Source: Hymenobacter perfusus
GTDB lineage: Bacteria > Bacteroidota > Bacteroidia > Cytophagales > Hymenobacteraceae
DNA length: 64,000 nt
Direction: 5' to 3'
NCBI RefSeq assembly: GCF_003944765.1
Contig: NZ_RWIU01000008.1
Location: 124,001 to 188,000 of the forward strand
Made by a program: the position numbers and the translations under genes
Notes under the pieces: generated by a model
Seen by the model: the letters and a program-made list of their open reading frames with translations, nothing else
Told to the model about the DNA's origin: nothing
Databases searched by the model: none
In this document: positions 61,806 to 64,000 of the stretch, piece by piece
Layout of the letters: every line of letters begins with the position of its first letter
Numbering within the stretch: the stretch's first letter is position 1

Positions 61806-61841
61806 AAAACCCGATTTAGCACTGCTGAGTCGGGTTTTTTT
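61806..61841 (+). terminator. Terminator downstream of ssrA
   Basis: The stem AAACCCGA/TCGGGTTT (61807-61814 with 61830-61837) is followed by T residues to 61841. It lies about 75 bp past the tmRNA 3' end. The region 61110-61366 upstream of ssrA holds its promoter and nothing else recognised. Confidence 0.75.
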
Positions 61842-61906
61842 ATGAACCTGTATGGTTCTCATTCCGCGTGCTGGTCCTGTTAACAGCCGGCCCAATATAC
61901 CCGCCC

Positions 61907-63259
61907 ATGCCCAACGGAACCCTGCTGCTCATCGACGACGAAACCAGCCTGCGCCAGCTGCTGGCCCGGGTGCTGGAGCTGGAAGACTACACCGTGCTGC
62001 AGGCCCCTGATGCCCGCCGCGGCCTGGAACTGCTGCGCCAGCACGCCGGGGAGGTACTGGTGATTCTCTCCGATGTGAAGCTGCCCGATGGCTACGGCCT
62101 CGACCTGCTGCCGCGTTACAAGCAGGTGGCCCCGCTGGCCGAAGTGGTGCTGATGACGGCCTACGGCACCATTCCCGACGGGGTACGGGCCATGAAGGAA
62201 GGTGCTTTCGACTACCTCACCAAAGGCGACTCCGACGACCAGCTGGTGGTAGTAGTAGACCGCGCCGCCGAAAAAGCCCGCCTGCAGCGCCGCGTGGCCG
62301 ACCTGGAAAAGAAAGTAGGCGCTCAGTATAGCTTCGACAGCATGATTGGCCGCTCCCAGGCGCTGATGCAGGCCCGCAAACTGGCCGAGCGCGCGGCCCC
62401 CACCGACAGTACCGTGCTGCTGGAAGGCCCCACCGGCGCGGGCAAGGAGCTATTTGCCCAGGCCATTCACCAGGCCAGTCCGCGCCGCAGCAAGCCGTTT
62501 GTGGCTGTGAACTGCTCGGCCTTCCCAAAGGATTTGCTGGAATCGGAGCTGTTTGGCTACAAGAAGGGCGCGTTTACGGGCGCGCTGACCGATAAGAAGG
62601 GCCTGCTGGAGGAAGCCACCGGCGGCACCTTGTTTCTGGACGAAATCGGGGAGCTGGAGCTGAACGTGCAGGCCAAGTTCCTGCGGGTGCTCGAAACCCA
62701 GCAGTTTACTAAGCTCGGCGACACCAAGCCCACCAGCGTGAACGTGCGCATCGTGGCCGCCACCAACCGCAACCTCAGGCAGGAGGCCGAAACCGGCCAC
62801 TTTCGGCCCGATCTGTATTACCGCCTGGCCGTGTTTACGGTGCCAGTGCCGGGCCTCAACGAGCGGCGCGAGGACGTGCCGCTGTTGGCCGAGTACTTTT
62901 TGCAGTTCTTCGCCGGCAAGCTGCGCCGCCGCCTGCGCGGCCTGGAGCCCGAGGTGCTGGAACAGCTGCGCCGCCACGACTGGCGCGGCAACGTGCGGGA
63001 GCTGAAAAACGTGCTGGAGCGCGCCGCCATCCTCGCCGACGGCGACACGCTCACCACCGACGACCTGCCCGCCGACTTCCACTACTTTACAGCTTCGCCA
63101 ACCGCCGACGAGGCCTCCGATAAAAGTCTGCGCAGCCTCGAAAAGCGCCAGATACGGCAGGTGCTCCACGACACCGGCGGCAACAAGATGGAAGCCGCCC
63201 GTCAGCTCGGCATCGGCACCAAAACGCTTTACCGCAAGATTCAGGAGTACGGGCTGTAG
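61907..63259 (+). CDS. NtrC-type sigma-54-dependent response regulator
   Basis: Start ATG 61907 (MPNGTLLLIDDETSLRQLL) gives the normal receiver start. The 450-aa protein has a receiver domain (LLIDDE, SDVKLPDGYGLDLL with the phospho-Asp, TAYGT), then a sigma-54 AAA+ ATPase: Walker A EGPTGAGKE, the GAFTGA loop in KKGAFTGALTDKKG, Walker B GGTLFLDEIGE, and RRHDWRGNVRELKNVLERA. It ends in a Fis-type helix-turn-helix (NKMEAARQLGIGTKTLYRK). It activates sigma-54 promoters on phosphorylation. No histidine kinase is in this window. Hairpins at 63305 and 63401 separate it from the kdp genes. Confidence 0.93.
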   Translation: MPNGTLLLIDDETSLRQLLARVLELEDYTVLQAPDARRGLELLRQHAGEVLVILSDVKLPDGYGLDLLPRYKQVAPLAEVVLMTAYGTIPDGVRAMKEGAFDYLTKGDSDDQLVVVVDRAAEKARLQRRVADLEKKVGAQYSFDSMIGRSQALMQARKLAERAAPTDSTVLLEGPTGAGKELFAQAIHQASPRRSKPFVAVNCSAFPKDLLESELFGYKKGAFTGALTDKKGLLEEATGGTLFLDEIGELELNVQAKFLRVLETQQFTKLGDTKPTSVNVRIVAATNRNLRQEAETGHFRPDLYYRLAVFTVPVPGLNERREDVPLLAEYFLQFFAGKLRRRLRGLEPEVLEQLRRHDWRGNVRELKNVLERAAILADGDTLTTDDLPADFHYFTASPTADEASDKSLRSLEKRQIRQVLHDTGGNKMEAARQLGIGTKTLYRKIQEYGL

Positions 63260-63304
63260 AGACGCAACATCTCGCGTCTCGGTGTTGAACGAAGCCGCCT
63301 GTGC

Positions 63305-63376
63305 CCCAGGGCTGAAGCCCTGGGCTACGTGGAGAATAGGCATTTCCGCTAACTAGCCCAGGGCTTCAGCCCTGAG
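63305..63376. repeat. REP-like CCCAGGGCTTCAGCCCTGGG inverted repeat
   Basis: A self-complementary unit at 63305-63326 recurs inverted at 63355-63374 (20-bp perfect pairing), around a 28-nt spacer. Each unit is itself palindromic. Similar units are dispersed in many genomes. Confidence 0.8.
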
Positions 63377-63400
63377 GCCATAAGGACCAGCATCCTACCA

Positions 63401-63450
63401 AACCGGGTTATTCTGACCAGCGCACCGGGTCAGAATGACCCGGTTTTTTT
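63401..63450 (+). terminator. Terminator of the NtrC-type regulator gene
   Basis: A stem with one internal mismatch (63401-63418 with 63428-63445) is followed by T residues to 63450. The region 63451-63591 then holds the kdp promoter. Confidence 0.75.
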
Positions 63451-63591
63451 GTGCGCGGCAGGCAGGCAAGTAGTTGATTTAAAAATAATATACCTGATAG
63501 TCAGATAGATAAAGCAATAAGTGAAGCGGTGAAGCCGGATGTGGGCCCGGATTGGCAAGAGGCAGCACACACCTCAACCAAGATTCCGCTG

Positions 63592-63687
63592 ATGAATACT
63601 TTCTTCCTGTTTCCCCTGCTCACGGCCGCTGGCCTAGCCGGCTTCTGGCTCTTCTACAAGTCCGTCGATTTTTTCGACCAGATCTAG
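63592..63687 (+). CDS. 31-aa membrane miniprotein at the head of the kdp operon
   Basis: The gene starts at ATG 63592 (MNTFFLFPLLTAAGLAGFWL) and ends after FYKSVDFFDQI. It has one hydrophobic helix and a short charged tail. It lies 12 bp before kdpF. Small helper-like genes in this position occur in Bacteroidota kdp operons; the function is unknown. I give moderate confidence because the gene is short, but the spacing and hydrophobic helix support it. Confidence 0.6.
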   Translation: MNTFFLFPLLTAAGLAGFWLFYKSVDFFDQI

Positions 63688-63699
63688 CCCCGTCGCGCC

Positions 63700-63780
63700 A
63701 TGATGCTCATCCTGTTTTTCCTCTCTCTCGCCACGTTTGGCTACCTCTGCTACGTGCTGCTGCGCCCGGAGAAATTCTAA
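63700..63780 (+). CDS. kdpF: K+-transporting ATPase subunit KdpF
   Basis: The 26-aa product (starts MMLILFFLSLATFGYLCYVL, ends LRPEKF) is the single-helix KdpF. The motif YLCYVLLRPEKF matches the family end, where a conserved Glu/Lys follows the helix. It stabilises the KdpABC complex in the inner membrane. It starts 12 bp after the miniprotein and 9 bp before kdpA. Confidence 0.85.
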   Translation: MMLILFFLSLATFGYLCYVLLRPEKF

Positions 63781-63789
63781 GCTACTTCC

Positions 63790-64000
63790 ATGAACAACGA
63801 ACTACTCAGCATCGGCCTGATCTACCTGGTCACGCTGGTGCTGGCCCTGCCGCTGGGTGCCTACCTGGCCCGCGTGTTCCGGGGCGAAAAGAGCCTGCTC
63901 GATTTTATGCGGCCCGTGGAGGCCGGCATCTTCCGGCTTTCGGGCATTGATGCCCGCCGCGAAATGAGCTGGCAGCAGCACTTGGTGGCGCTGCTTACCA
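63790..64000 (+). CDS. kdpA: K+-transporting ATPase subunit KdpA (partial)
   Basis: The first 70 residues are in the window (MNNELLSIGLIYLVTLVLAL). They carry the family's first helix, PLGAYLARVFRGEKSLL, then RLSGIDARREMSWQQHLVAL, the typical KdpA start. KdpA is the potassium-selective pore subunit. The rest of the operon (kdpB, kdpC) is beyond the window. Confidence 0.92.
   Translation, partial: MNNELLSIGLIYLVTLVLALPLGAYLARVFRGEKSLLDFMRPVEAGIFRLSGIDARREMSWQQHLVALLT

Overview
This 64 kb window is most consistent with a Hymenobacter-like Bacteroidota (Cytophagales). Three proteins end in a type IX secretion (T9SS) sorting domain. There is a SusC/SusD pair, many lipoproteins and Sec-exported enzymes, a tmRNA with a Bacteroidota-type tag (GEYSYAMAA), and a GC-rich background that makes three AT-rich islands stand out. 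The genus is inference; the phylum is well supported. Several starts were moved downstream of the longest open frame to fit signal peptides or family N-termini.

Layout. 1-7.7 kb: edge of a HupE/UreJ-type membrane protein, a giant repeat-bearing T9SS adhesin, and two paralogous small exported proteins flanking a pepsin-like lipoprotein. 7.7-12.1 kb: clpB, then an AT-rich two-gene cassette (DUF3010 protein plus protein kinase). 12.3-21.8 kb: tandem four-helix membrane paralogs, an ABC-F ATPase, a Nudix hydrolase, a TPR lipoprotein, pfkB, a T9SS esterase, and a HipA-like kinase/DUF3037 pair. 21.9-33.3 kb: a barrel-like protein with two LVIVD-type lipoproteins, a 2-hydroxyacid dehydrogenase, a glycine-zipper protein, an S9 glutamyl-endopeptidase-like protein, a pirin/nitroreductase/pirin group, a T9SS serine hydrolase and gluQ. 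33.6-46.9 kb: susC/susD, endonuclease V, two DUF1990-like genes, a cytochrome b561-like protein, a zinc alcohol dehydrogenase, a serine hydrolase, an aminotransferase and a DinB protein. 47.0-54.3 kb: an AT-rich decayed locus, GH16, astacin, AraC, cupin, and a second AT-rich island holding a broken Mrr-like/nSTAND3 defence gene. 54.3-64 kb: icd, an M16 peptidase, dnaX, ssrA (tmRNA), an NtrC-type regulator and the start of a kdp operon.

Most genes are housekeeping or surface nutrition. Non-routine material is concentrated in the AT-rich islands (10.6-12.1, 47.0-48.06 and 51.9-54.2 kb), which look horizontally acquired, and in two hairpin classes. One class is long, perfect palindromes between convergent genes (21785, 40692, 51853), of which the 116-bp example includes the last codons of both flanking genes. 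The other is REP/MITE-like hairpins (44313, 45019, 55634, 63305). The best candidate for an undescribed system is the intact DUF3010-kinase cassette; the nSTAND3 locus is a clear example of a defence gene in decay.
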